From contig NZ_CP046128.1 in NCBI RefSeq assembly GCF_038738535.1, positions 1,860,001 to 1,924,000 on the forward strand: a stretch of 64,000 nucleotides of DNA, given 5' to 3'. Position 1 is the stretch's first letter; each line of letters starts with the position of its first letter. The stretch comes from Bacillus pumilus (GTDB taxonomy: Bacteria; Bacillota; Bacilli; Bacillales; Bacillaceae). Made by a program: the position numbers and the translations under genes. This document shows positions 34,450 through 43,082 of the stretch, one piece after another. The notes under the pieces were generated by a model, which was not told the origin of the DNA, searched no databases, and saw only the letters and a list, made by a program, of their open reading frames with translations.

Positions 34450-35418
34450 ATGACCACACATTCGTTTACGTCTATATATGGAGAGCATCAATATATCAAG
34501 CGTGCCATTCATCTGGCAAAGCAATTCACAAAACACGAGCAGCCGGTCTTGATAACAGGAGAAATTGGCACAGGCAAAACACTATTTGCCCAGGAAATTG
34601 CAAATGCAGCTGCTCCAAACGCTTCACTGACACATCTATATTGCCCCGTCTTAGATGAAGATACCTTACAGAAAGCCTTCACGGAAAAGACCCGTCAAAT
34701 TCTTTATTTAGACGAAATCGCCGCATTAAGTATTCCTATGCAGCATCAGGTCATTCGTTTTCTAGAAACATCTTTTGCAACAAAAATCATTGCCACTTCG
34801 TCTTTATCAATAGAGGCATTGAGGGTGTCATCTACCTTTTTACCTGAGCTGTTTTATCGTTTAAATGTTTTTCATTTGCCCCTGCCGTCATTAGCAGATC
34901 GAAAAACAGACATTCCTGTGTTAACAACTGCTTTCTTTCAGGAGCTGAGCATGACGCCTGATATTGATCCAAGTGTTTGGGAAACCTTGCAGGAGTATCC
35001 GTTTGAAGGAAACGTACAGGAACTCAAAAATATCGTTCATTATGCTGCAGTCATTCTCGAGGGGCAAACGGTATTTTTACACCACCTGCCGCCTTTTGTG
35101 TTAACACCTCTTTCGCCGGACGTAAAAGGAAAAAAGGAAGAACACCAGCTCACACTAATGGAAAAACAAGAGTTTGTTTTCCTGCTGGAAGCCATTAAGT
35201 CTCTCAATGAGAAAGGTGAAGCAGCCAGCAGACGCATCTTGTCTGAATTAAGCAAACAAGGCGACATTCCGCTGACCCCTCAGCAGGTGAGGAGCCGATT
35301 AGATGATCTTGAGAAAAAAGCTTACGTGACGAAAGGAAAAGGCAGGGCTGGCACGAAGATTACACTTGAAGGTCTTTCATTCCTGAAATCACTTGATGGT
35401 TATATACCGGTTCAATAA
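34450..35418 (+). CDS. yplP: YplP, AAA+ protein of the sigma-54 activator lineage with winged-helix tail
   Basis: A 322-residue protein. Walker A GEIGTGKT (near 38), Walker B ILYLDEI (near 88) and the LFYRLNVFHLPLP segment (near 140) mark an enhancer-binding-type AAA+ domain, but the GAFTGA loop that contacts sigma-54 is absent: the chain goes from YCPVLDEDTLQKAF straight to Walker B. No Fis helix-turn-helix is present; instead the last ~90 residues look like a winged helix (TPQQVRSRLDDLEKKAYV). AAAGGAATCACCCG precedes the ATG. B. subtilis YplP is at the same place and called a sigma-L-related regulator. Confidence 0.8.
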   Translation: MTTHSFTSIYGEHQYIKRAIHLAKQFTKHEQPVLITGEIGTGKTLFAQEIANAAAPNASLTHLYCPVLDEDTLQKAFTEKTRQILYLDEIAALSIPMQHQVIRFLETSFATKIIATSSLSIEALRVSSTFLPELFYRLNVFHLPLPSLADRKTDIPVLTTAFFQELSMTPDIDPSVWETLQEYPFEGNVQELKNIVHYAAVILEGQTVFLHHLPPFVLTPLSPDVKGKKEEHQLTLMEKQEFVFLLEAIKSLNEKGEAASRRILSELSKQGDIPLTPQQVRSRLDDLEKKAYVTKGKGRAGTKITLEGLSFLKSLDGYIPVQ

Positions 35419-35432
35419 AAGGAGGCTATCCA

Positions 35433-36071
35433 TTGTTTACTGTAAAAGAAGAAATTGCAAACGCCATTACACATGGCATTGGCGTTATTTTATCCATACC
35501 AGCCATTGTTTTTCTCGTTTTATTCGCTGTTCAATACGGCACTGTCACAGACATCATCAGCTTTTCGATATTTGGCGCATCCATGCTGCTGCTCTATTTA
35601 AGCTCAACCTTGCTTCATAGCATACGGCACAAAAAAACAAAAGATGTATTTGAAATCCTCGACCACTCGGCTATTTATGTATTGATTGCTGGTACATATA
35701 CGCCCTTTTTACTAGGACCATTAAAAGGCGCACTAGGCTATACTCTTCTTGCGATTGTATGGGCTCTTGCTGCTGGCGGGATTGTCTTTAAAATCTTTTT
35801 CGTTAAACGGTTTATCATTGTGTCCACGCTCGTTTATTTATTAATGGGCTGGATGATTATCATTGCCATCAAACCACTTTACATTGGGTTAACGGGCGCA
35901 GGATTTGGCCTCTTACTGTTAGGCGGTCTATTGTATTCAGTCGGAACCATCTTTTATATTTGGCGGAAAATCCCCTATCATCATGCCATTTGGCACAGCT
36001 TTGTACTCGGCGGCAGTGCATCGATGTTCTTCTGCATTCTCTTCTATTGTGTGAACATTCCTGCTGCATGA
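35433..36071 (+). CDS. yplQ: YplQ, hemolysin III-type membrane protein
   Basis: A 212-residue PAQR/hemolysin III-family protein with seven hydrophobic helices. Family motifs EEIANAITHGIG at the N-terminus, SSTLLHS (near 58), DHSAIYVLIAGTYTP (near 77) and HAIWHSFV near the end carry the conserved Ser/Asp/His metal site. Start is TTG at 35433 after AAGGAGG, 14 bases after yplP. Biological role in bacilli is undefined despite the name. Confidence 0.88.
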   Translation: MFTVKEEIANAITHGIGVILSIPAIVFLVLFAVQYGTVTDIISFSIFGASMLLLYLSSTLLHSIRHKKTKDVFEILDHSAIYVLIAGTYTPFLLGPLKGALGYTLLAIVWALAAGGIVFKIFFVKRFIIVSTLVYLLMGWMIIIAIKPLYIGLTGAGFGLLLLGGLLYSVGTIFYIWRKIPYHHAIWHSFVLGGSASMFFCILFYCVNIPAA

Positions 36072-36107
36072 AAAAAACCAGCATCCACTTTCGGATGCTG
36101 GTTTTTC
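36072..36107. terminator. Terminator between yplQ and ypkP
   Basis: AACCAGCATCC / GGATGCTGGTT arms with A and T tracts on either side. Confidence 0.85.
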
Positions 36108-36730
36108 TATGCGCGCTTTTGGGCGTAATCACTCATCATGACAGGTGCTTTAATATGAATATCAACATTAACAGGGCGCAGCCTTTTCACGACTTTCCCA
36201 GTTAATAGACGATCCGTTCCACTTGTTTCAATCGGTACAAGCGGACAATCACAATCTTCAGCAAGTGCCTCTGCCATGTGACGCTGTGCTTCTGAAAGCA
36301 ATACGCTCTGCCCAGATAAGATTCTTTCCTTTGCTTCTTCTAATAAGGCATCATCAGATTGATTCTGATGAATAACCGCCATCTTCTTCAGCCATTGTTT
36401 TAAAATGGGATATCGAAAAAGATTCGGCTTTGCCATGAAAGCAAATGGCTTCTCAAGGTGACCAATCAATAATGTCGTCGTGACTGGATTCAGTGCCTGT
36501 GTGATATAAATAACGGGTCCATCTGGCAGCTTCTTTTGCTGGTGAATGGTCATGACTGATCCTGACTGATCAATACAGCCCCGGGCAAACCTTTTTGCAT
36601 GCTCATGAATGAGATGCATTCGTTTCGTATAGGAAATGCGCGGATCAGTTAATTCATGAGCATGCAAATGCCTCATACTTTTAAAAATGGATAGGGCAAC
36701 ATAAATCGTTAAAAACCAATAACGAAACAA
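36107..36730 (-). CDS. ypkP: YpkP, degenerate PlsC-like acyltransferase homologue
   Basis: A 207-residue protein with an N-terminal membrane segment and overall PlsC-like layout. The catalytic HX4D motif of lysophosphatidate acyltransferases is not present: the expected position reads ITQALNPVT. The second signature (EGTR) is also changed (SEAQR near 148). It may bind lipids without catalysis or have drifted. Start is TTG at 36730 after AGGAGGAG. It lies upstream of nothing else and downstream of dfrA on the same strand, 20 bases away, suggesting cotranscription with thyB-dfrA. Confidence 0.7.
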   Translation of the reverse strand: MFRYWFLTIYVALSIFKSMRHLHAHELTDPRISYTKRMHLIHEHAKRFARGCIDQSGSVMTIHQQKKLPDGPVIYITQALNPVTTTLLIGHLEKPFAFMAKPNLFRYPILKQWLKKMAVIHQNQSDDALLEEAKERILSGQSVLLSEAQRHMAEALAEDCDCPLVPIETSGTDRLLTGKVVKRLRPVNVDIHIKAPVMMSDYAQKRA

Positions 36731-36749
36731 CCGTACTCCTCCTACTCAT

Positions 36750-37235
36750 TTATCCTTTTTTGTCATAAACGACAAATTCATAATTGTAGGGGTTCTTTTC
36801 GTCACGATGGCCTTTTTCGCGTGATACAACCGTCCATTCGTTTTCATTGTAATCAGGAAAGTAGCGGTCTCCTTCAAACGCATGGTGAATATGCGTGATA
36901 TATAGACGATTCGCATATGGCATCATTTCTTCATACAGCTTAGACCCGCCGATGATAAATAACTCTGTCTCGTTCTCCCCGATTGCCAAAATATCAGCAA
37001 TGGAATGGACAACCTCGCATCCTTCTGTTTCAAAAGAAGAACTTGTCGTCAAAACGATATTACGGCGGTTAGGAAGCGCTCGTCCGATTGATTCAAACGT
37101 TTTTCTGCCCATGACAATCGTATGGCCGCCTGTGACCTTCTTAAAATACGCTAAATCAGCTGGTAAATGCCAAGGCATTTGATTATCTTGACCAATGACT
37201 CTGTCTTTTCCTGTCGCCACAATCATTGAAATCAT
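36750..37235 (-). CDS. dfrA: Dihydrofolate reductase DfrA
   Basis: A 161-residue [20 protein letters not shown] (about 14-29) with catalytic Asp27 region, GRKTFESIG and the IIGG motif near 95. It regenerates tetrahydrofolate with NADPH, needed after thymidylate synthesis. Its ATG overlaps the thyB stop by one base pair set (TCAT at 37232-37235), so translation is coupled. Confidence 0.95.
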   Translation of the reverse strand: MISMIVATGKDRVIGQDNQMPWHLPADLAYFKKVTGGHTIVMGRKTFESIGRALPNRRNIVLTTSSSFETEGCEVVHSIADILAIGENETELFIIGGSKLYEEMMPYANRLYITHIHHAFEGDRYFPDYNENEWTVVSREKGHRDEKNPYNYEFVVYDKKG

Positions 37236-38026
37236 ACACTGACTTCTCCTTTGATATGCGGATGTGGATCATAGTTCTCAAGTACAAAATCATCGAACGT
37301 GAAATCAAAAATGCTTTTCACATCTCTTGTGATGCGAAGCTGCGGAAGCGTGCGTTCCTCGCGCTCTAGCTGCATTTTCACCTGCGGAAGATGATTCTGA
37401 TAAATATGAGCATCTCCTAGCGTATGAATAAACTCTCCTGGCTCAAGATTTGTAACTTTGGCAATCATCATCGTGAGAAGGGCATATGAAGCAATATTAA
37501 ATGGCACGCCTAAAAAGATATCTGCCGATCTTTGATAAAGCTGGCAGGAAAGCTTCCCGTTTGATACGTAAAATTGAAACAGACAATGACATGGAGGCAG
37601 CGCCATTTGATCAATTTCACCCGGGTTCCAAGCGCTGACGATCAGTCTTCTTGAATTCGGATTATGCTCGATATCGTGGATCAGCTTTGTGATCTGATCC
37701 ACAGTCTCACCGTCCCCACTAGCCCAAGATCGCCACTGCGCTCCGTACACACGGCCCAGTTCGCCATTATCATCTGCCCATTCGTTCCAAATCCGGACGC
37801 CATTTTCCTGAAGATATTTGACATTTGTATCACCTTTTAAAAACCACAGTAACTCATGAATAATTGATTTCAGGTGCAATTTCTTTGTTGTTAAAAGCGG
37901 AAATCCTTCCTGCAAATCAAATCTCATCTGGTAACCGAACGTGCTGATTGTACCTGTTCCCGTTCTGTCACCTTTTTCATCCCCGTGCTGTAATACATGA
38001 CGGCATAACTCTTTGTATTGTTTCAT
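37232..38026 (-). CDS. thyB: Thymidylate synthase ThyB
   Basis: A 264-residue ThyA-type synthase that methylates dUMP with methylene-tetrahydrofolate. Catalytic Cys in [11 protein letters not shown] (near 146), [11 protein letters not shown] and the [17 protein letters not shown] region are intact. The ATG at 38026 has AAAGGATG upstream at correct distance; one three codons earlier abuts the site. Length equals B. subtilis ThyB and E. coli ThyA. First of the thyB-dfrA(-ypkP) unit. Confidence 0.95.
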   Translation of the reverse strand: MKQYKELCRHVLQHGDEKGDRTGTGTISTFGYQMRFDLQEGFPLLTTKKLHLKSIIHELLWFLKGDTNVKYLQENGVRIWNEWADDNGELGRVYGAQWRSWASGDGETVDQITKLIHDIEHNPNSRRLIVSAWNPGEIDQMALPPCHCLFQFYVSNGKLSCQLYQRSADIFLGVPFNIASYALLTMMIAKVTNLEPGEFIHTLGDAHIYQNHLPQVKMQLEREERTLPQLRITRDVKSIFDFTFDDFVLENYDPHPHIKGEVSV

Positions 38027-38087
38027 TTTTTTCATCCTTTATTTATGTTCTTGTTGTAGTTTACCTTATTTCTGCTTTTGTTTAAAC

Positions 38088-38128
38088 CAAAAAAACATGC
38101 CTGCATGATGAGCAGACATGTTTTTCTT
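38088..38128 (-). terminator. Terminator of the ypjPQ unit
   Basis: AAAAACATG.CTGC / GCAG.CATGTTTTT hairpin (38091-38104 with 38112-38125) just after ypjQ. Confidence 0.75.
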
Positions 38129-38129
38129 T

Positions 38130-38669
38130 TTATACTTGATTCACTCGATCCTGCTCTTCGTCCTTAATATCTTGGTGTGAGTGAGCAATACGGCTAGCTG
38201 CTGCTGCGGCAAGCGCGGCGACAAGGTCATCAAGGAAGGTATGCACTTCACCTGGACGACCTTCATCTAATTCTCGAATAATACCAAATTTCTCTTTATC
38301 TAAATAACCGAAGTTGGTCAAACCGATTGATCCATATACATTGACAATGGAAAGCGGAATAATTTCATCAATACCATATAGCGGCTCGTCTGTTTCAACT
38401 AAGTGCTGCAATGGTTCTGGCAATAGCTTTTTTTCAGCCAGCTGATCAAGGGCAAGTCCTGTTAAAACCGCATGGACAATTTCCCTTTTATTCAACACTT
38501 TTTCAACATTTTCAATACAGACACTAAGTGGAAGGTTTGGATGATATTTTTCTTGAAGCTTTAGCACAATATGTGCAATATCTTCAATTTTCACTCCACG
38601 TTCGTTTAACATTTGTTTTGTAATCTGCACCATTTCGTTCATTGTATACTTTTTCAATTGGCATGACAT
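38130..38669 (-). CDS. ypjQ: YpjQ, phosphatidylglycerophosphatase A-like protein
   Basis: A 179-residue PgpA-family (alpha-helical) protein. The DEIIPLSIVNVYGSIGLTNFGYLDK segment is split in two here for length; key features are the Asp/Glu cluster near 100-105 and FLDDLVAALAAAAASR near the C-terminus, typical of the Firmicute PgpA branch. It lacks the membrane helices of E. coli PgpA. AAGGAGATG precedes the ATG. It follows ypjP by six bases, forming a pair as in B. subtilis. Confidence 0.82.
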   Translation of the reverse strand: MSCQLKKYTMNEMVQITKQMLNERGVKIEDIAHIVLKLQEKYHPNLPLSVCIENVEKVLNKREIVHAVLTGLALDQLAEKKLLPEPLQHLVETDEPLYGIDEIIPLSIVNVYGSIGLTNFGYLDKEKFGIIRELDEGRPGEVHTFLDDLVAALAAAAASRIAHSHQDIKDEEQDRVNQV

Positions 38670-38675
38670 CTCCTT

Positions 38676-39293
38676 CTAGTGGCTCATCCAGCTCGGCGGG
38701 GTGTTTTTGTCCCAGTAAATATTACCGAGTTCATGATGCGTCTGGAATCCATCTTCTGCTGTATGGTAGTGAAAGTTAAACCAATATCCGCTGTGTGGCG
38801 GCTGATCTCTTCTCACATGAAAACGGAGCAAATCTTCTCCAGTCTTCCGGTTGTAGATGTGGAAGATTTTTTCGCCATTTCCGCTTGAAGGCTGATCAGT
38901 TAACACAACATCTTGAAATTTTTCGTCATCTTTGAAATTTGTTAAAACATCAGTTAACACTTGTTCAATTTTCGGTTGAATCTCTTCTCTGTACTCGTCT
39001 TCAATGACAGGTGTGATTTTACGGCCGAATTTGAGAAAGGATTGATTTTCTGCACTTGATAGAACCTCCTCCTTATATTGCTCAAAGGGGTCTACCTGCT
39101 CTTTGTTGTCCTCTTGCGATAGTTCCCAGCTGCGCAATTCATCTGATGTATCATAAACCGCTGTATAAGGCGTTTTATCAGATGAAGAAAGTTCAGATAG
39201 CTTGTCTGTCATCAAAGCCGACGGAGGAGAGATCAAACCAAAAGTTGCAATTGTAAAGAGCGCAACAAGCGTTTTTCTCATCCACATCTTCAT
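38676..39293 (-). CDS. ypjP: YpjP secreted/anchored protein
   Basis: A 205-residue protein with a signal-like hydrophobic N-terminus (about 7-25) after MKMWMRK, then an acidic soluble domain with a C-terminal YWFNFHYHT patch. GGAAGGAA precedes the ATG. Unknown function; the family is restricted to bacilli. First gene of the ypjPQ unit; same order in B. subtilis. Confidence 0.8.
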   Translation of the reverse strand: MKMWMRKTLVALFTIATFGLISPPSALMTDKLSELSSSDKTPYTAVYDTSDELRSWELSQEDNKEQVDPFEQYKEEVLSSAENQSFLKFGRKITPVIEDEYREEIQPKIEQVLTDVLTNFKDDEKFQDVVLTDQPSSGNGEKIFHIYNRKTGEDLLRFHVRRDQPPHSGYWFNFHYHTAEDGFQTHHELGNIYWDKNTPPSWMSH

Positions 39294-39446
39294 GATATCT
39301 AATTCCTTCCATAAGTTATCATACTGCTATTCTAGCATATAATGAATTTTCAGTCATTCAATTTGGTCACTGATTTGAGACTTTCTTTTTCATAATAAAA
39401 CGTTTACAATGACAGTAATGACGACTAAAATTTGGGAGGAATGGGT

Positions 39447-39521
39447 ATGCTTGAAGGGTTTTTCATCACAGCTTCCTTGCTGACACTGTTTTATTTTATC
39501 TATATGGAGATTACGGATTAA
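39447..39521 (+). CDS. Very small hydrophobic peptide ORF, 24 residues
   Basis: Begins MLEGFFITASLLTLF and is one hydrophobic segment with an acidic end (EITD). GGGAGGAA lies six bases before the ATG and a terminator hairpin overlaps its stop, which together suggest a real mini-gene. Not recognised. The flanking stretch 39294-39446 holds only its leader, with a TTTACA-like promoter element near 39402. Confidence 0.45.
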   Translation: MLEGFFITASLLTLFYFIYMEITD

Positions 39522-39543
39522 AAGCCCTTAAAAGGGCTTTTTC
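39520..39543 (+). terminator. Terminator of the 24-residue ORF
   Basis: AAAGCCCTT (39521-39529) / AAGGGCTTT (39532-39540) followed by Ts. Confidence 0.7.
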
Positions 39544-39552
39544 AGATTGTTG

Positions 39553-39589
39553 ACAAAGGGCTAAAATAATCTTGATTTTAGCCCTTTGT
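39553..39589. repeat. Perfect 15-bp inverted repeat
   Basis: ACAAAGGGCTAAAAT (39553-39567) and its exact reverse complement at 39575-39589, loop of seven. The arms share the AAAGGGCT core with the terminators on both sides of this island. Confidence 0.8.
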
Positions 39590-39597
39590 CTTCTATT

Positions 39598-39717
39598 CAG
39601 CGTGATAGAAAACCTTTGAAGTCTAGGAAGGACGAGCACTGGAATGGAGCGAATTTGACATTCGTGAGTACCGGAGCGCAGGACTGACAACGAATGCAAG
39701 GGTTTGTCTACACGCTG
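39598..39717. repeat. 120-bp structured intergenic repeat-like element
   Basis: No ORF. Ends pair as CAGCGTG (39598-39604) with CACGCTG (39711-39717); next, AGAAAACCTTTG (39607-39618) pairs with 39697-39709 with one bulge. Inside are two related blocks, GAGCACTGGA and GAGTACCGGA, and arms CATTCGT / ACGAATG. The layout resembles dispersed Bacillus intergenic repeats with GAGCACCGGA-type cores, but copy number cannot be judged from this window. Confidence 0.6.
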
Positions 39718-39744
39718 TAAAAGCCCTTAGTGAGGGCTTTTTTC
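39718..39744 (-). terminator. Terminator of ypiP
   Basis: AAAGCCCT / AGGGCTTT hairpin between 39719 and 39740; the ypiP stop (39727-39729) is within it. Confidence 0.65.
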
Positions 39745-40515
39745 TTTCTCAATATAACCATAATGAAATTGGGCTGTTTTTCGTTTTATGACGTGAAATT
39801 GAAAGGATTCCGCTGTAAATCGTGTACTTTTCCAATGATCTTTTAAAACCACTCTTTTTCTTGCCACTCTTAACGCCTCTTGCACGGCTATTTCGTGATC
39901 AAAGTGGTGCTCTGCCGCATGACGCAGCGGCGCTATACTTGTAGATTCTTGAATCGTTTCCTCAAACATCGGATCAAAATAGACAATATCAAATGAACGG
40001 TCAGGACACTGCTTTAGCTGCTCGATACTGTCTCCACTGATCACAGATATCCGTTTCATCGCTTCATCTGCTTCTTCTATCCCTGTTTCCCATGTGTTCA
40101 GTCCTTCTCGCACTAGTAACGCCGTAATGGGATTCTTTTCTATACCGACGACCCTTCCATTCCTGCCTATCGCACAGCTTGCAGTAATAGCATCAGACCC
40201 TAAGCCAAGTGTGCAATCTAAAAGGGAATCTCCCGGCTTTAGCTGGGCTGCTTCGATTAAAGGATCCTTTTCTCCGCGCAAGAGCCGCTTCACCCTGAAC
40301 ATCGCTGAGCTTGGATGAAAAAAGAACTTTTCACCATTGGGCTGATACCATTCGAATCTTTCTTTCCCGACAACAAGTACATCTCCTCGTTTCATCGCAA
40401 GCTGCTTGACGGATTGTTTGCGTCTTTCTACATACTCACCATGTAAATCCTCTGCAAGAGCCTTCGCTGTTTCAATCGTTTGTTCATTTGCTCTAAAGCT
40501 TGTTGTAATGAGCAT
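39727..40515 (-). CDS. ypiP: RsmJ-like methyltransferase YpiP
   Basis: A 262-residue class I SAM-dependent methyltransferase. DCTLGLGSDAI (near 99) is the SAM-binding motif and VYFDPMFEE (near 178) resembles the DPMFP catalytic motif of the 16S rRNA methyltransferase RsmJ. Target in bacilli not known. The start at 40515 has GGAGGAAC upstream. It lies between ypjP and brxA as YpiP does in B. subtilis. Confidence 0.78.
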   Translation of the reverse strand: MLITTSFRANEQTIETAKALAEDLHGEYVERRKQSVKQLAMKRGDVLVVGKERFEWYQPNGEKFFFHPSSAMFRVKRLLRGEKDPLIEAAQLKPGDSLLDCTLGLGSDAITASCAIGRNGRVVGIEKNPITALLVREGLNTWETGIEEADEAMKRISVISGDSIEQLKQCPDRSFDIVYFDPMFEETIQESTSIAPLRHAAEHHFDHEIAVQEALRVARKRVVLKDHWKSTRFTAESFQFHVIKRKTAQFHYGYIEKEKSPH

Positions 40516-40538
40516 ATTGTTCCTCCATCATGATCAAG

Positions 40539-40572
40539 AAAAAATGCCCTGATCTGATCACAGGGCATTTCA
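40539..40572 (-). terminator. Terminator of brxA
   Basis: AAATGCCCTG / CAGGGCATTT arms (40541-40550 and 40561-40570) with an A tract before them, read as Ts on the minus strand. Confidence 0.8.
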
Positions 40573-40581
40573 ACACTTGTA

Positions 40582-41016
40582 TTAGCAATGTTTTTCGAAT
40601 GCAGTTAAGACATTTTTCATGATATCTTCCATTTCATGACCTTCAATTTCGTCACGCGGGATAAAATGAACGAGTTCATTTCCTTTTAAAAGGGCCATAG
40701 AAGGAGATGATGGCTCTTCACCCGTGAAGTATTCTCTCATTTTTGCCGTTGCTTCCCGATCCTGCCCAGCAAATACTGTGACGATTCTGTCTGGAGCTTT
40801 TTCTGCCTTCATCACAGCTTGAGTCGCTGCTGGGCGTGCTAATCCGGCAGCACATCCGCATACAGAATTAATGACAACAAATGTTGTTCCTTCAGCTTCT
40901 TGCATGGTTTGTTCTACTTCTTCTTCCGTCTTAAGTTCTTGAAATCCTGCACTTGTCAGCTCTTGGCGCATTGGCACAACGAGCTGGCGCATATATTCTT
41001 CATATGCCATTGACAT
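40582..41016 (-). CDS. brxA: Bacilliredoxin BrxA (YphP, UPF0403)
   Basis: A 144-residue thioredoxin-fold protein with the active site CGC (Cys53, Cys55) in SVCGCAAGLARP. Bacilliredoxins remove bacillithiol from S-thiolated proteins, so it works with the product of the pathway that includes BshB2 in this window. The start at 41016 follows AGAGGGGGC; a longer frame to 41076 lacks one. Length equals B. subtilis BrxA. It lies downstream of ilvD. Confidence 0.92.
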   Translation of the reverse strand: MSMAYEEYMRQLVVPMRQELTSAGFQELKTEEEVEQTMQEAEGTTFVVINSVCGCAAGLARPAATQAVMKAEKAPDRIVTVFAGQDREATAKMREYFTGEEPSSPSMALLKGNELVHFIPRDEIEGHEMEDIMKNVLTAFEKHC

Positions 41017-41098
41017 AAAAAAGCCCCCTCTAAAAATCCTTATGTTGTGAATAAAGGATACTATAGAGAGAGCCAATTTTCAAATCTTCCATATCAGA

Positions 41099-42775
41099 TT
41101 AAATTTTCATGATTCCGCCTGTATTGGCTGATGTCACAAGTTTTGAATATCTAGCAAGATAGCCAGTTTTCACTTTTGGCTCAAAGCCTTTCCAGTTTGC
41201 TTTTCTTTTTTTCCATTCTTCCTCTGGAACATCGACGCTTAAAATGCGTTGTTCAATATCAACCACGACATGGTCACCATTTTCAACAAAGGCGAGCGGG
41301 CCGCCTTCAGCTGCCTCTGGAGAGACGTGTCCAATGGACAAACCACGAGAAGCGCCGGAAAAACGTCCGTCAGTAATTAAAGCAACCTTTGGCCCAAGTC
41401 CCATGCCGACAATTTGTGAAGTTGGTGCAAGCATTTCTGGCATACCAGGTCCGCCTTTAGGTCCTTCATAGCGAATAATGACAACATGTCCTGCTTCTAC
41501 TTTTCTATTAATGATGCCTTCAAGAGCTTCTTCTTGGGATTCAAATACGATCGCAGGTCCTTCGTGACGTGTGATCCCATCTTGTACCCCGCCCGTTTTA
41601 ATGATGGCTCCATCTGGCGCAAGGTTTCCAAATAAAACGGCTAAGCCGCCCTTTTCAGTAAATGGCTTATCGATTGGATAAATGACGTTATAGTCTTTTA
41701 CCTCATGTCCTGCAATGTTCTCACCAAGCGTTTTCGCTGTGACGGTCATTGTATCTAAATGAAGTGCGCCTTCTTTTTTGGACAATTCATTTAGCGCAGC
41801 TGTGACGCCGCCTGCTTCATGTAAATCCTCAATATAAACATCCGAAGCTGGAGCAAGTTTTGATAAATGAGGCACACGCTCAGCTACTTCATTGATACGT
41901 TCAAGTGAATATTCAACACCTGCTTCATTTGCGATCGCCAGTGTGTGAAGAACGGTATTGGTTGAACCACCAAGTGCCATATCTAATGCAAATGCGTTAT
42001 CAATTGCTTTTTCAGTAACAATATCACGTGGTTTAATATCCTTTTTAATGAGCTCCATCAGTTGTTTTGCTGACTTTTTCGCAAATTCTCTTCGCTCTGG
42101 TGATGTAGCCAAAATCGTTCCATTTCCAGGAAGAGCAATTCCAAGCGCCTCTGCTAAACAGTTCATTGAGTTTGCTGTAAACATACCTGAACAAGAACCG
42201 CAGGTTGGACAGCCAAACTGTTCTAATTCATTTAATTCCTCTTCGTTAATTTTACCTGACTGGTATGCACCAACGCCTTCAAATACAGAAGAAAGAGAAA
42301 TCTTTCTGCCATCACTTGTTCTACCCGCTTCCATCGGTCCACCGCTGACAAAGACAGTCGGAATATTGACACGCATCGCTGCCATCATCATCCCTGGTGT
42401 AATTTTATCGCAGTTAGGAATACAAACCATTCCATCAAACCAGTGAGCAGATACAACGGTTTCTACAGAGTCAGCAATGATTTCACGGCTTGGTAATGAA
42501 TATCTCATCCCGATATGACCCATCGCAATTCCATCATCGACCCCAATCGTATTGAATTCAAATGGGACCCCGCCAGCTTCACGAATGGCTTCTTTCACAA
42601 TTTTCCCGAATTCCTGAAGATGGACATGTCCTGGGACAATATCAATATAGGAATTACATACGGCAATAAATGGCTTGCCGAAGTCCTCATCCTTTACCCC
42701 CGCCGCTCTTAGTAAGCTTCGGTGAGGTGCTCTGTCAATTCCTTGTTTAATCATATTACTGCGTAGTTCTGCCAT
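41099..42775 (-). CDS. ilvD: Dihydroxy-acid dehydratase IlvD
   Basis: A 558-residue iron-sulfur enzyme of the IlvD/Edd family: converts 2,3-dihydroxy acids to 2-keto acids in valine, leucine and isoleucine synthesis. Cluster Cys residues appear in VCIPNCDK (near 120) and [13 protein letters not shown] (near 193); GRFSGASRG near 470 is typical. GGAGG precedes the ATG by twelve bases. A leader ORF and strong promoter lie upstream (see separate entries). Confidence 0.95.
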   Translation of the reverse strand: MAELRSNMIKQGIDRAPHRSLLRAAGVKDEDFGKPFIAVCNSYIDIVPGHVHLQEFGKIVKEAIREAGGVPFEFNTIGVDDGIAMGHIGMRYSLPSREIIADSVETVVSAHWFDGMVCIPNCDKITPGMMMAAMRVNIPTVFVSGGPMEAGRTSDGRKISLSSVFEGVGAYQSGKINEEELNELEQFGCPTCGSCSGMFTANSMNCLAEALGIALPGNGTILATSPERREFAKKSAKQLMELIKKDIKPRDIVTEKAIDNAFALDMALGGSTNTVLHTLAIANEAGVEYSLERINEVAERVPHLSKLAPASDVYIEDLHEAGGVTAALNELSKKEGALHLDTMTVTAKTLGENIAGHEVKDYNVIYPIDKPFTEKGGLAVLFGNLAPDGAIIKTGGVQDGITRHEGPAIVFESQEEALEGIINRKVEAGHVVIIRYEGPKGGPGMPEMLAPTSQIVGMGLGPKVALITDGRFSGASRGLSIGHVSPEAAEGGPLAFVENGDHVVVDIEQRILSVDVPEEEWKKRKANWKGFEPKVKTGYLARYSKLVTSANTGGIMKI

Positions 42776-42857
42776 CTGTTTAAAAAGCCTCCTATACTAC
42801 AAGTCTTGTTGACTGCATGATTTTGAGTTGATTTTATTTTACAAATTTTCTGTTTAT
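42776..42857 (-). promoter_or_regulatory. ilvD 5-prime leader with a weak CodY-like box
   Basis: Untranslated stretch between the leader ORF stop and ilvD. AATTTTCTGTTTATT (42844-42858) matches the CodY box at 12 of 15 positions; another loose match lies near 43002. No T-box specifier or antiterminator elements were seen. Confidence 0.3.
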
Positions 42858-42926
42858 TTAGCCACCGATGAATGACTGATGACCCATATGTCTGCTGAAA
42901 CTAGCGCTCAGCAAGGTTCGTGTCAT
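42858..42926 (-). CDS. Leader ORF upstream of ilvD, 22 codons
   Basis: ATG at 42926 with a strong TTGGAGGTC site, TAA at 42858. The peptide starts MTRTLLSASFSRHMG and has two Leu and one Ile, so it is not rich in branched-chain codons. It begins ~27 bases after the predicted ilvD transcription start and ends 82 bases before ilvD. It could be a regulatory upstream ORF or a small protein; I do not recognise it. Confidence 0.5.
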   Translation of the reverse strand: MTRTLLSASFSRHMGHQSFIGG

Positions 42927-42959
42927 AAAATCTGACCTCCAATATTCTATATTGGTACT

Positions 42960-42988
42960 ACTATATAGAGTTTTTTCGCATATTTCAA
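42960..42988 (-). promoter_or_regulatory. Sigma-A promoter of ilvD
   Basis: TTGAAA (42983-42988 on the minus strand), 17 bases, TATAGT (42960-42965). Start expected near 42953. Confidence 0.65.
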
Positions 42989-43036
42989 CAATATTCAAAA
43001 TAATTTTTCTAAAAAAATTTTTCTGTCTATCACTTT

Positions 43037-43070
43037 AAGAAAAACAAGCTGCCTTTCATTGGCAGCTTGC
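43037..43070 (-). terminator. Terminator of the bsaA-ypgQ-ypgR run
   Basis: CAAGCTGCC / GGCAGCTTG nine-bp arms with TTTTT on the minus strand, after ypgR. Confidence 0.85.
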
Positions 43071-43082
43071 TCATATTTCTCA

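Noticed and set aside
41958-42446. Long open frame opposite ilvD
   Set aside because: It is antisense to a clearly conserved enzyme, has no ribosome site and no recognisable domain. The same applies to other long frames opposite bshB2, ctpA, kamA, fhs and dynA.
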